Below are positions 32,548-46,524 of a stretch of DNA of 64,000 nucleotides, in pieces (within the stretch, counting starts at the first letter, position 1; each line of letters opens with the position of its first letter). This DNA is from Roridomyces roridus. Lineage: Eukaryota; Basidiomycota; Agaricomycetes; Agaricales; Mycenaceae. The notes beneath the pieces are model-generated. The model worked only from the letters and a program-made list of their open reading frames with translations, ran no database searches and had not been told where the DNA came from. The DNA lies in the NCBI GenBank assembly GCA_029378245.1, contig JARKIF010000043.1, forward strand, positions 398,546 to 462,545, in the 5' to 3' direction. Position numbers and translations under genes: made by a program.

Positions 32548-33775
32548 ATGTCTTACGAATTGTTCTGCATTGGAAACCCGTTGCTGGACATGCAGGTCAC
32601 CAACGGGGAGGCTCTGTTGGCCAAGTACGACCTCAAGGCCGACGACGCGATTCTGGCTGAGGAAAAGCACGATCCGATGTGGGTTCGCCGATTGTCCCTC
32701 AAGTTTAATCTGAAGCGATCGCAGCTACGCGGAGCTGGTGAAGGAACACAAAGTCACCTATGTTGCAGGAGGTGCCTCGCAGAACGCGGCGCGTGGAGCT
32801 GCTGTACGTCTCTGCACCCCGGAACGCGATGACCATTCTCATTCCATTTTTTTCACAGTACGTTCTCCCACCAAACTCTGTCGTGTACACCGGTTGTGTG
32901 GGCGACGATGATCTCGCAGAACAGCTCAAGGCTGCCAACAAGCGTGAGGGTCTGCGCGACTTGTACCAGGTCAAGAAGGGCGAGAAGACCGGCGCGTGTG
33001 CTGTCGTTATTACTGGGCACAACCGGTCGCTGGTAACGACACTCCGTTCGGCTGAGAAGTGGGACAAATCTCACCTCGAGTCGGCCGAGGTCGTGCCTTT
33101 GGTCGAGGGAGCCAAAGTCTTCTACGTGGAGGGCTACTTTTTGACGCACGGCACCGAGACTATCGCTCAACTCAGCCAAAAAGCCTCGGCTGCATCCAAA
33201 GTCAGTGTGCAATCCTCTCTTGCCAGCTCAAGGTGCTGACTGTTCCTAGGTCTTTGCTCTCAATTTCTCCGCTCCCTTCATCCCCCAATTCTTCGGTTCG
33301 CAACTGCAGCAAATCATTCCCCACGTCGACATCATCATCTGCAATGAAGCCGAAGCCGAGGCATGGGCAAACGCCAACGGGCACCCGGAGCCCAAAAACA
33401 TCGCTGCTATCGCCAGCTCCATTGCAGGCCTCCCTAAATCCAATGCCTCGCGCCCACGCACGGTCATCGTCACGCAAGGCTCCGAGCCCACCGTCCTTGT
33501 GACCTCGGACAAGCCGGACAGCCCCAAGACGTTTGGCGTGCATGTGCTCTCGAAGGAGCTCATCGTCGACACCAACGGTGCGGGTGACGCGTTCGCTGGC
33601 GGTTTCCTCGGTGCCTACGTTGCTGGCAAGTCTATTGACGAGGCCGTTGAGGCTGGTCATAAACTTGCGGGTATTTCTATCCAGCAGGTACGTCTCTTGT
33701 CTTCTCTCGAGGCCCTTTGTTGACGTCCTGCAGGTCGGTCCGCAATACGCGTGGCCCAAAGTCTCCGTTCTCTGA
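32548..33775 (+). CDS. ADO1: Adenosine kinase
   Basis: Phosphorylates adenosine to AMP, recycling adenosine from the S-adenosylmethionine cycle. Exons 32548-32678, 32716-32803, 32859-33200, 33250-33687 and 33734-33775 give 346 aa, the usual length. PfkB-fold landmarks: LFCIGNPLLDMQV at the N-terminus, YVAGGASQNAARGAA (adenosine-binding GGxxQN), YVEGYFLTHG, NFSAPFIPQFF, and the catalytic DTNGAGDAFAGGFLGAY with Asp300 as base. The first intron is only 37 bp and its donor (AT|GTGGGT) was chosen because it alone gives PIDRSYAELVKEH. The last exon is 42 bp. Downstream is the right arm of the CorA inverted duplication. Confidence 0.95.
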
Positions 33776-33939
33776 GTTTCTTCGTTTGGATTGTATTTCT
33801 AGTCTACATTTAGTCGCTCTCAACAGCGATGATACCTCGCAAACCAAAACCCTGCTTCCACAGCTTGTAATTACACTGTACATCCGTATACTAGAATCTT
33901 GCATGAAGACATTTGCAGAATCTCATCAATGTCTCGATT

Positions 33940-35930
33940 TGGACTTGGCTTCAACCCTCTACGGTTTCTACTCGGTCAAATGCAAATCGCGCTCCAAACG
34001 TTCCTAACCCCGCCTCTACACGGCCAATAGACGAGTTTCGACGGTGAACAAGTTCATGGCCATTCCTTTGGGGCAGGCGCAGAGCCCGGCATCGACCCTC
34101 GGCCCATTGTCCACCAAGACTGCTTCATCGAGACTATTCTGCGACCAACTGCAACTTCACCAATATACGGAATGCCGAGTTTGTTGACTGGTGTGCGAAC
34201 CCCAAGACCAAGCGACAGCATTGGGTCAAGGTTCGGTGGATAAATATTGCTGGGATATCCTGGGATGTTATCAAAGCTGTTTCCCTGAGGCATGGTATGC
34301 ACGCCTTCGTTGAATGATTCCCCTCTTTGACAAGTGCCAGATCTACATCCCCTAGCCCTGAAAGATGTCCTGAGTCTGCGCGAGGACAATCTGTCCAAAG
34401 CGGATTACTTCACCCAACTTCATCTCTTCCTCCGAATCCTTTGTCACGAAGTCGTGGACGAGTCTTCTCCAAACACCGTACCTCCAACATTCACGGATGA
34501 GCCCGGGAAGGAGGATACCGACAACGTGAGTCGTCTTGATCTCAACGGACCTCCCCACTAACCATCGCTGCAGACCATCCGACAGCGCAGAATCGAAGAG
34601 GCCAAGCTCGATGCGCTGAAGCAGGGAACCCTCCGGGTGAACGTCTCGCCCATGTTCATCTTCCTCCTCCGCAGCGGCCTCGTTATCACTATCACGCAAA
34701 GCACGTCGCCTCAGATGACGCTACCAATCGCTCTGCGTCTGCAGCGCGCTGACACGATCCTGCGTTCCTCGTCTGATCCCAGCATACTCGTCCAGAGCTT
34801 GTTGAGTCTCAGTGGGTTTCTTGTTCAGGCAGCGTGGTTTGAAACTTACCCCTCGTATTCGCAGTTGTCGACAAGGCGGTAGACATGATCGACGGCTACC
34901 ACGACCAAATCTCCCACATCGAGGCTCAAATCCTCGTCAAGCCGAAACCTACTACCGTGCGCAAGCGTACGTTGCGGCTTTCTCTTCTATACAGCTGACT
35001 GACTGACCCGCGCACAGTGCATATCATCTCGGGTGACTTGGTATTGCACAAACGCACGCTGGACCCGATCAAGACTCTCGTCTACGGGCTGCGGCGGTAT
35101 GACGTCGACCGTTGTGCCGCGCTCGTGGACGAGTCGGATCCGCTGACCAAGGGGAAGCCTATCGTGGGTTTCATGAGCCATAAAAGCGAGATCTATCGAG
35201 TGCGCTTACTCTGCTTTCTTCAAACTGCGGTGCTGACGACGGTGTCGAGGCGGACGTGACTGACTATGCCGAGTACATTCTCAGCACGCTGGATATGATT
35301 GCGGGTATCGGGGAGAGTCTTACGGATTACAGTTTCAATGTGCGTGCTTCTTCTTGTTTTTCCGGCTCGAGTGTTGACGGTCCCCTCCCAGATGGCCTCG
35401 TACTCGATAAACGACACCATATGAGTGTCCAGCTCGCCTCTTGTACCGCAAACTCAATACTCACTTGGATTCAGGCGTTTTCTGACTATGATCACTATTA
35501 TCGTCTTGCCTCTCACTTTCGTCTCGGGGTACTTTGTGAGTTGCTTCGTCGCCAGCCTGTTTCTGCTTGGCTGAGCATACCTCAGGGAATGAACTTTGAA
35601 GACCAGCCCTGGACCACCGCGTGGACCGATGTCCTGTTCTGGATCATCTCCCTCCCTCTGGTCGCCGTCATCTCTCCCCTGTTCATCGTCCCGGATGTAC
35701 AACTACACAAGGACGAGGCATTTACTCACGGCGTGTCTGTCCTGCCTCGATTTAATTCCGGGTTCCTTCTGACGGTGATACTCCGAGTCTCAGGGCCTCA
35801 ACTAGCGGTGGTGGCGATGGGGAGTGCTGTGATCTTGCTTTAATTTTTTATGGTATATCGGCGTGGTGTGGATAATACTTACTCCTTGTGGAGGGTATTT
35901 TGTACATGGTATGTTATACGTGGGATCCAG
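33940..35930. repeat. Right arm of the large inverted duplication (CorA transporter locus)
   Basis: Reverse-complement match to 23780-25900, starting in the N-terminal exon and running past the stop codon into 3' flanking sequence. The arm has multi-base deletions in the first exon but keeps the later exons and their introns in close alignment. Confidence 0.85.
33960..35843 (+). pseudogene. CorA-type magnesium transporter, right copy, 5' part destroyed
   Basis: The first exon keeps recognisable pieces (from tcaaatgcaaatcgcgctcc at 33977 onward) but has several deletions, including 7 bp at the codons for VVD, and no start codon. From about 34340 the exons are in good order: HPLALKDVLSLREDNL, SLLSLIVDKAVDMIDGYHDQ, LHIISGDLVLHKRTLDPI, YGLRRYDVDRCAALVDESDP, AEYILSTLDMIAGIGESL, FLTMITIIVLPLTFVSGYF and then GMNF. 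So the parts broken in the left copy are intact here and the reverse. The C-terminus differs after VISPLFIVPDV. Confidence 0.82.
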
Positions 35931-36083
35931 TACCCTTCTGCACGGAACCAAGTTGCCATATAAACATGACTCCTGTCTTACCTGGGAAACATCCCTCTTT
36001 AATTTGACCAAATTTGAGGATCAAACTTTACACGTGTAACCAACGTGTAACCAGCGTGTAGCATACTCTTTCTCTCTCCCAGC

Positions 36084-39000
36084 ATGCCGAATCTCTTTGC
36101 AAAGGGCGCGAAGTGGCTCAAGCCTAAGCTCAGTATGTTTGCTCAAGTCCTGTTGTCCTCAAGTACTAGGCACTAATATGAGTGACTAGACCGTAACAGC
36201 AAAGTGCCTTCTTCAAAAGACAATCCTTTGCTGCCAGACAACACAAACATAGGCGGGGTCCAACCTCTCAGAACATCCAGTGAACAGCTCACAATTGCAG
36301 AGTTGCATCCAGTGCCCACTCCTGATACAACTGCTGCAGATGTGACAACCACAGAGGATGTGGTGACCACTGGTGTTGCTGTCGCCCTCAGCCTCCTTGG
36401 CAGCATTGCCACCATCATCAATGAGGTCCCACTCATTGCCCCGGTGGCAGCCTTGGCATCAGAAATCTTGAAAAAATATAAAGTATGTGCCTGGATAAGC
36501 ATAAGATTTCATTACAAATTAATTTTTCTCCAGGAGGGAAGAAATATGGTTTCTCAATATCACACCCTCAGTACCAAGGTTGCAGAATTGAGCCAGGACG
36601 TTTGCCGCATGGCTTTAAAGATGCAAGAGACAGATAGCCTCATCCTTATGTGGCAGCTCAAGCCAGACCTTGATGCATACACCAGGTCTTTTCTTTGTTT
36701 TTCACCCAGAACTGTCTTTCACCACCCAAGTTAGATCATTGACCCGCGTTTCTGATTACCTCAAGCAGTATGAAAATACTTCGCTGTTGCTTCGTGCTCC
36801 TGTGGCCGAGGATTTTATTGCAGGGTTTGCTTCACTCACACATGAATTGGAATCTTTGGGGGCAACATTCCGAGTAAAGGAATCACTTTTATTGCAGGTG
36901 TTCATTGCTAAATTGAGATATTCTAGAGCCATCGATTGGTAGATCTTGCAATTAACCAAGCAAAGGCCGGACCACAATTGGATGTCCTCCACAAGATAGG
37001 GTTAGTAGTGGTCTGCACCACAAACCTGTTTAACACTCAATTTTCTCTTCAATCAGGCTCAGGACAACAGTGGAGACCTGGCTACATGTAATGTCAAACA
37101 GCAAGGATAAACATGGAGAGATAGCAGAGCAACACACCCTTGGAACTGGCCTTTGGATTTTCAAAAGAAATGATTTTACCATCTGGCAAAAAAATCCAGG
37201 ATCACTTTGGATTCATGGACCATGTAGGACCACTTCCTTCATTTTGCTTTCAAGTTGAGGATCTGACATCTCTCTGGAAATAGCTGGTTCTGGAAAAAGT
37301 GTATTGAGGTATTTTGATTTCTTTTGTTCTTCATCCTCACTTGACACTTTTGTAGCTTCTCTGTGATTGATGCGCTGCTGGCATATCAGCGACTCTACAA
37401 CAGCCAGAATAAGTCAAAGACTATAGGAGTTGCATTCTTCTATTTTGATTTCAAGAACAAAAGAAGTCACCAGGTGTTGGAAGCACTTCAGGATTTAATA
37501 TTGCAGCTTTCAGCACAGTCTCCACATCCATATCAAACTCTCCATCAGTTGTATGTGGAGCTCAATGATGGACGCACTTTACCTACATATGAAAACCTCC
37601 TCAAGGTTCTCAAGAACCTACTACAGGAGCTTGGGCAAACATATGTTGTTCTTGATGCACTTGATGAGTGCCAAGAGCCAGAGAAACTGGTGAAACTGGT
37701 GATGGAAATGCAGACCTGGCCAGTTCCACTGCACTTCATGATCACCTCACAAGAGCGAAACATTTTCAACAACAAGTTTAGAGCTCTGCCAACCATTGAA
37801 TTGTCTCCAGGTTTTACATCTGAAGACATCCATCTCTTTGTCTCCCATGAATTGCACTCCAGCATGAAGCTAGAAGTGTGGGCTACTCAGCCAAATGTTG
37901 TCCAAAAGATTGTGCAGAAAAGCAGTGGAATGTGTGTTTTCATTATATCTAGATGATTAATTGTTAATAACCTCTATGCAGGTTCCGCCTTGCTGCTTGT
38001 TTGCTGAGTGAGCTTTCCAAACGAAGAGCAACCCCAAGTGCATTGGATGATGTTCTGGCCAATTTTCCAAATGAGCTTTTCGACATTTATAGTCGCTGGC
38101 TGGATTCAATCCACAAATCTGAATTCATTTATGCACAAGCAGTTCTGCAGTGGATTCTGTATAACCAATCTGGAAGGATGACCCTGGATAGCCTTGCAAA
38201 AAGGATTTCATTCGATTTTCCAGAAGCAACCTATCATATATACAAGCCGGCAGAGTACATGACAAACAAGCAGACCATCCCACAGTGGCTGGAAGGATTG
38301 GTGACATTGGATTATTCAGGTTCCTTGACTCAGACAAGCCCACAAGTATATCTTGCACATGCCTCAGTCCAAGACTACCTGCTCAGCCCAGAGTTTGAGC
38401 AAAGGTTTCATTGCAACATGTGGGCAGCAAGTGGGCACACATTTATTGCGCAAACATGCATAGGTTACCTGATCCATCTGGCACATCATCCTCTTGAAGT
38501 GGCACAAGATGTTGATAAATTTGGTGAATATGCAGAACATTATTGGATGGACCACGTGAACAAGGCAGATGGCAGGGAAATGCTGTTTAGTGGAGCAATG
38601 CAACTGGTCCAGGAACATAGCGTGGAGTACAATATGTTGTTGCAGCTCAGGGCCCAACGGACAGGAACAGATGACTTTCCTCCACCGCTACATTATTGTT
38701 GTTATGGCAACTATATTAGCGGAGTACGCGCCTTAGTCACAGACAGCAATATTGAAATCAGACATAACGGAATTACCCCTCTGGAACTTGCAGCTGCCTC
38801 TGGCAAACCTGATCTTGTCCGATTACTGCTGGACAGAGGGGCAATCAGGAGTTCCATGGACAGCAATCTTGGAATACAAGCTGGTGCAGCTGGCTTGATG
38901 GACAGAAATACTTTGCTAGTTCTGCTGCAGAATGGTTGTGGAATCAATGCGGAAGGTATGGAGATACTAGTCATTAAATATATATCTAGAATGACTTTTG

Positions 39001-40717
39001 AGCTGCAGGTGGCGCATATGGTACACCACTTCAAGAGGCTTCTCGACGGGGGGATTTTCAGCTTGTGAAGCTTCTTGTTGAAATGGGAGCCAATATCCAT
39101 GCACGGGGTACAGATTTTGTCAATGTCCAGCCACATAATCTGATACCTTGGAAGGCAATGGCTATGGAACAGCACTAGAAGTGGCTGCTTTCAGCGGGCA
39201 GCTGGGCATGGTTGCATTTCTTATTGGTGGAACATTGACAATGACAGGCAAGCAATAATGTCATCATTCATATTGTTTTGAAACCGGGAACTTTACAAAG
39301 ATCAATTTGAATCCATCTCATTGCCACACCACATTGATGTTCAACAGCTAAGTATGAATTCCTACCATCTTGCTGGCAATACATTTTCTCAGATATTGCT
39401 GTAGGCACCGGTTATAGAGCACTCCAGGCAGGAGCACTTGGGGGATGGCTTGATATTGTTCAATGTCTCCTTGAGTATGGGGCTCCAGTGTCTGCTGATG
39501 GTAAGTTGCTTCTGGAACAATCTCAGTGTACCTGAGCTGTATCTTCAGATATCCATGGTCCAACACCTCTTCAAGCAGCACTATATGGTGGTCATGTTCA
39601 GATTGCCCAGTTGCTGTTGGACAGAAAAGCAGATGTGAATGCCCATGGTGAGTGTTGTATTCTTGTCTAAGCTCTAGTGTCTTTGGTCCTCATATAGTTC
39701 CCATAGGCTGTGACTATCCATCCGCACTCCAGGCAGCTTTATATGGTGGACATATAGATATCTCAATGGAGATACTTAAAGAGGGTGCTGATGTGAATGC
39801 ACTGTGTGAGAATCTCTTCTAAAAACTTGAATATTCAATTATTGATCAACTCACTATCTAGATGGAAAATATCCAGCAGCATTGCAATCTGCTGTATATG
39901 GGGGACACATTGATATGGCATATCAGCTGCTTGCGAAGGGTGCAGACATCAATGCTCAAGGTAAGCTTCTACTGTTTGTGGGAATGATCAAGCTCTTGAA
40001 TTATATCTTGAAGGGGGTAAATGGCCAACAGCACTGAAGTTAGCAAAAACTGGTGGTCATACTCAACTTGTCAAGGATATTTTCACAATGGGGGGGCAAG
40101 TCAAGTCTAGTAAAGGTAAGCTCAAAAAGTACTTCTAGATGTTCCAAATTTTATTTTCGTCTTCAGGCCGCAAGAGGATGATGCCCCCACATATCATAAC
40201 ACAAGAAACACCTACTGTGGTTGATCTCATGGGCAGCCCCAGACCTTACGTGGGCCCATTCCCGCTCCCATTTGCAGTTGGTGGTGGTGGTGGTGACGGG
40301 ATAGTAGGTGGACCAGGTGGGAGAGGCATACTAGGAGGCCAGGGGGGCAAAGGGGGGCGGGGATATCAGATTCGGCAGTCAGCGGGGTATTCCATGCCCT
40401 CTAACACATTCGGTCAGCCAGGCGGAGACGCAACATTTGACTGGAAGTCCAGTGATGATAGAATTCTGAGTGGTGCAACAGGGGGCGATGGTGGTGATTC
40501 CTACTGTGCTGGTGGAGCAGGTGGAATGGGGAGTGAGCCTTATGCACGTCGCACAACCAAAGATTTTGGCAACTCTGGGATTCAGGAGCTAAGAGGAGGC
40601 GTTGGGGGATATGGTGGAAATTCAAGTCATGGTGTGGGTGGTAGTGGTGGAATTGGCCATGCTGTCAGGTTTGGAGTGCGTCGACACCGACGCCGGGGAA
40701 CACAGCACCGGCGCTGA
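36084..40717 (+). CDS. NACHT-ankyrin NLR-type STAND protein with glycine-rich C-terminal tail
   Basis: Many-exon gene. The N-terminus (MPNLFAKGAKWLKPKL...LLGSIATIINEVPLIAPVAA) carries helical bundles. The NACHT domain starts with Walker A (SLWIHGP + SGSGKSVL, on a 25-bp exon 37284-37308), then GVAFFYFDFKN, Walker B TYVVLDALDEC, HFMITSQER and the winged-helix region (FPNELFDIYSRWLDSI, YLAHASVQDYLLS). From about 38690 there are at least seven ankyrin repeats, such as GITPLELAAASGKPDLVRLL, GPTPLQAALYGGHVQIAQLL and YPAALQSAVYGGHIDMAYQL. Most of the later ones sit on their own exon. The last exon (40166-40717) encodes a Gly-rich tail (GGGGGDGIVGGPGGRGILGG) ending in basic RRHRRRGTQHRR. Proteins of this class act in non-self recognition or programmed cell death. 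No N-terminal effector domain is recognised. Confidence 0.85.
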
Positions 40718-40900
40718 GGCATACATATTACACTGGTCTTTTTTCATGTGTGTAGCAAATTTACTTGCCATTCAGTGCATTTCGACGTGAATTTCTTGTT
40801 GAAATGGATGGGGAGTCCTGTCCTTGCAATACATATTCCCCCTTTCTTGTATCATCTCTTACACTAAAGCACTGGTTAGATGGCATGCAAGGATTATGGA
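40718..40900. other. Short 3'-3' spacer
   Basis: Convergent ends of the NLR gene and the minus-strand eEF2-like copy. Nothing recognised. Confidence 0.4.
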
Positions 40901-43882
40901 CTACACTAGGTCCAAGTAAGAGGGATTGTATGTAGGCTGCAAACCTGGATGAGCAGGCACTGAGAAAAGACAATTGATCATCCTCACCTCGAGACCCTTA
41001 CGAATCCGAATGGATGTCGCAAGCTGGTGAGCCGGGGTCCCCTCTTCCAGGACACCTAATAGTAAAAGAGCTTCAGCATTATACACGATCGTGTCAGAGG
41101 GCGAGGCAAACGGACATCCGGGAACAGTCCTCCAATGGTCAAATACCATCCGCATCACGGCAGCAGAATAAGATGATTCTAGATGCGTCGCCAGTCCGAA
41201 GGACTCGCTGACGGGTAGGTGGGCTTTTATAGTCGTTCTCGGATTAATTGTGGCGGCGTCCTCCAGGATGATTCCACGTCGATTTTCGAGGTACGTGTGG
41301 ATCGCGTCGGCTTGTCCTGGTTCCGAATGGTGTATTTCCACTGTGAGGCGATATGGATCAGGGGCCTTGAAGTAGTTGAGTTTTCAAGAAGACAGACCGG
41401 AATATATCGGTTCTTGAACCCTGGGTTGTGCAAGTAAAATTGCGGCGTGGCAGGCCCGGCGGACCATTGGGATGATTTGATCTTTTTCGCGCATACTACT
41501 TGTCGTCCCAGGCTCGAGCTAGGCAAAGCTCAGCAACACCAAGGAGCAGAATCAAACACATACCTGCCGACCAACGATATCAAGCTGCACCCCGCGCACC
41601 GGGTCTTTGGTACACAAACCCTCCGTCATGGCCCGCCGGAAACCAGAGATAATATCGTCTTTGCACTCCAACATGTGGTGGCCGCGTGTAGCGTTCACAA
41701 GGACGTTCGTGCCGTTGCCTTCGAAATTCACACCGGCGAGATCGTCACGTCCCAAACACCAGACTTTGGAGCGGATTTGAGCATCGCTCCAGCCGGTAGC
41801 ATCTGCGAAACGTTCGTGACGCATGGTAGGTCCGCGGAAACCTCCATACGATTCCTCGAGTGCCCTGGTCAGACTTGGCTTGAGAGGAGTAGCCGTCACG
41901 GATATTCGTATCTTCTTATTGGGAGACTCGACTACAGCGGGCATCGAGGACGCGGCGGTGATGGTTTCGCGATAAAATACTGTTGGCGCCGAGGCTTGGA
42001 AGGTGCCTTCCCTAAACTGGCTCTTGAGGTACTGAATAAAAAGTCACAACGAGCCACATGATCGGTCGAAAGACTGGTCACTGACCTTGACGAAGATGTC
42101 CAATTGAATCTGATTAGGGCCGGCGAGGATGGGAACTTCTGGAATATCCGAAACCCAGGCTCGTGGGTAACATTTGGGCAGTTTCCGTAGTTCCGCGCGC
42201 ACGCTAGGGAGCTCTGAACATTGTAGGATCTCCAGCCCAACCTGAACAACAGCGACACTCGACGGCCCAGCACGTAAGGGGCTCGTCGTCTCGCAATTCG
42301 TCAACGTGCCAGATTGGACGAGGAAGTTCTCGACGCCCTCGATGCCCACGAAGCTGCCAGCGGGGACCTCCTCAACACCCGGCTGGACAGAGCGCCCAGA
42401 CGTGATAATGAGATCTCCAATGTTCCGCACGAACAAGTCGTCTTTCTGGCCCGGCACGTAGCTGGGGCCCAAGATGCGGACTTTTTGCCCGCGGCGCAGC
42501 GTGCCAGAGAAGACGCGTCCGAATGCCCAAACACGTTTGTCATCCTTTAGCGTATCTTGCGACAGGATGGGCATCATCCTCGAGATATGCACGACCAAGG
42601 GACCGGCGGGGTCGCAGTTTCGGATACTCCGGGCTGCGTCGTCGGTGGTCGGACCATCGTAGAGAATATCTACCCGGCGGCGCTGCGCTGCGACAGGGGA
42701 TGGAGGTGGATGACCACGGCCTCGAGAAGAGCGTCGGAAACGGGGAGGAAGTTGCTCATGATACTTTTGAGCAATAGGTTTCCTCCGTGTTCTCTCTCGA
42801 ACGGGTCCAAAGTGATATTCAGCTTCTCGAGTATCCGGTCGATTTCTTGAGCGTCAGAGTCCATGACGACACGCGAAAGGGTGTATATCGGTTCGAGTAC
42901 GAGCTGGCAGAATGCGCGCGGGAGAGTACCGTCGTCTTGGCGGGACCACTTCTTGGTAGTCGGATTGAAGAAATGATCTCCCCACAAACGCTAAAGCATC
43001 TTTTCTTGGTCAATCCCAAACTTCTTGGAGTAGCGGCGAGCGAACTGGCGCAGAGTGAATGCAAAGTCGACCCAAAAACGACGCTGCCTTCCGCCGCGTC
43101 TACTCGCACAGGTTGCGGATGCGCCGATAGGATATCGTTGACCTTTTGGATCGCGTCGCGCAGGCACAGGTACAGCTCTTCTTGCGGGAGAACGACTCGC
43201 CCGATATTGTCGATGAACAGGATGGGTTTGACGCGTTCATCCAAGGTGTTTCGCAGGATCGCGTGCGTGTCCTCGGTTACCGGATCGAGTACATCGACAA
43301 CAAGAACCGCGCCGTCGCCGACGCGAAGTAAGGAGCTGAGCTCTGAAAGACAATCCATAGTAGCCTCCGTTGAGTTGATTAAAAACGGGCCTAGGCGCAT
43401 GGTTAGAGGCCGGGGGAGCGAGGAGGGAGATACACACCATGGTTTTTCTCCTGAGACTCCTCTGGAAGCTTGAATACTCTAGCCATAATGAGAACGATAA
43501 GATGAGCTTGGACTAGCAGACGTACTGAGAGACAGTTGGGCACTTGACTCGAAAGACGGAGGGATCTCTCGGATACTCATACGACCCCCAACCTCGTGGG
43601 CCCACAAAGCATGTTAATTTCCAAAGGAGAGCCATCATAAATTGGCCGGCTGTCGTGCACAAATGAGTGAATATTCCGCGAGTCTTGAGTGCACAAACTT
43701 TCGCCCAACAATGCAATGTTCCTAATACTCTCGGGGTTCTGGGAGAATTCGCGCCTCTGGTCTGAGAGATACGTTTAGAAAACATGGTCCATGGGTAGCC
43801 AAGTGAGTTGCCTGCCGAGATTTGTCTGAAGAGGCAAATGGTTACTGAAGCTCGAAGAATCGAGTGGATTGAATACTGACAT
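40901..43882 (-). pseudogene. eEF2-like protein, GTPase motifs lost; frame-damaged copy
   Basis: Derived from elongation factor 2: blocks such as LWGDHFFNPTTKKWSRQDD, FGRVFSGTLRRGQKVRILGP, YVPGQKDDLFV, SPNKKIRISVTATPL, HLPVSESFGLATHLES and FDHWRTVPGCPF line up with domains I-V in order. The P-loop position reads ALLGESLCTQDSR, without GKST. The G3 motif DxPGH reads NSTEATMDC. The diphthamide-loop position reads TSSMREKDQ, without the modified His. Compared with the plus-strand copy there are at least three frameshifts, near 43070 (after GSVVFGS), near 42690 and in the 5' exons near 43580. Introns are in the same places as in the other copy. Likely a decayed duplicate. Confidence 0.78.
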
Positions 43883-44246
43883 CCACTCATTCTCCGACAT
43901 GATAGAGAGATTTCAGAAGAGGAAGTGTGGGGAAGGAATGAGGGTGAATGTCTCGATCGGCAATTTCAAGTTGGGCAGCGACGATATCACTTGGCGCCTG
44001 AGTCATGTACTCCTGAGGTCGTTGTTGCGCAGTTTCGCATGCATTGAAGTAGAGAATTCGAACACGGTGGTGAGCCAGACTCCAAGAGGGTTCGAGAAGA
44101 AATGCGCCATTCCAAGTTTGCGATTTGTGATCCGCTGTGTACGCGTCGGCTCTCGACGTCGTCGCAGTATAGCATGTACATTAATGATACAGAAAACATC
44201 GAAAAGCATGTAAGTAACTGGTTATATCATACAACATCACCTCCCT
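43883..44246. repeat. Promoter-side extension of the eEF2-like inverted duplication
   Basis: About 44000-44110 matches the reverse complement of about 50925-51045, upstream of the plus-strand copy (shared CATGTACTCCTGAGGTCGTT, TGGTGAGCCAGACT). So the duplication includes 5' flanking DNA. No gene is recognised in this stretch. Confidence 0.6.
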
Positions 44247-46393
<2,147 letters not shown>

Positions 46394-46524
46394 GGTGGTA
46401 AAGCGGAGTGGTGAGGAGCCTCGTGTTTACCTAAGCATCACTTTGTTTCCCTCCTCGTTCGCGTTTGCCGACAGTCCTGCTCGTCGCGTCCTAAAGTTCT
46501 ATTCTGCGTTTCCCAGCTCAGAAA

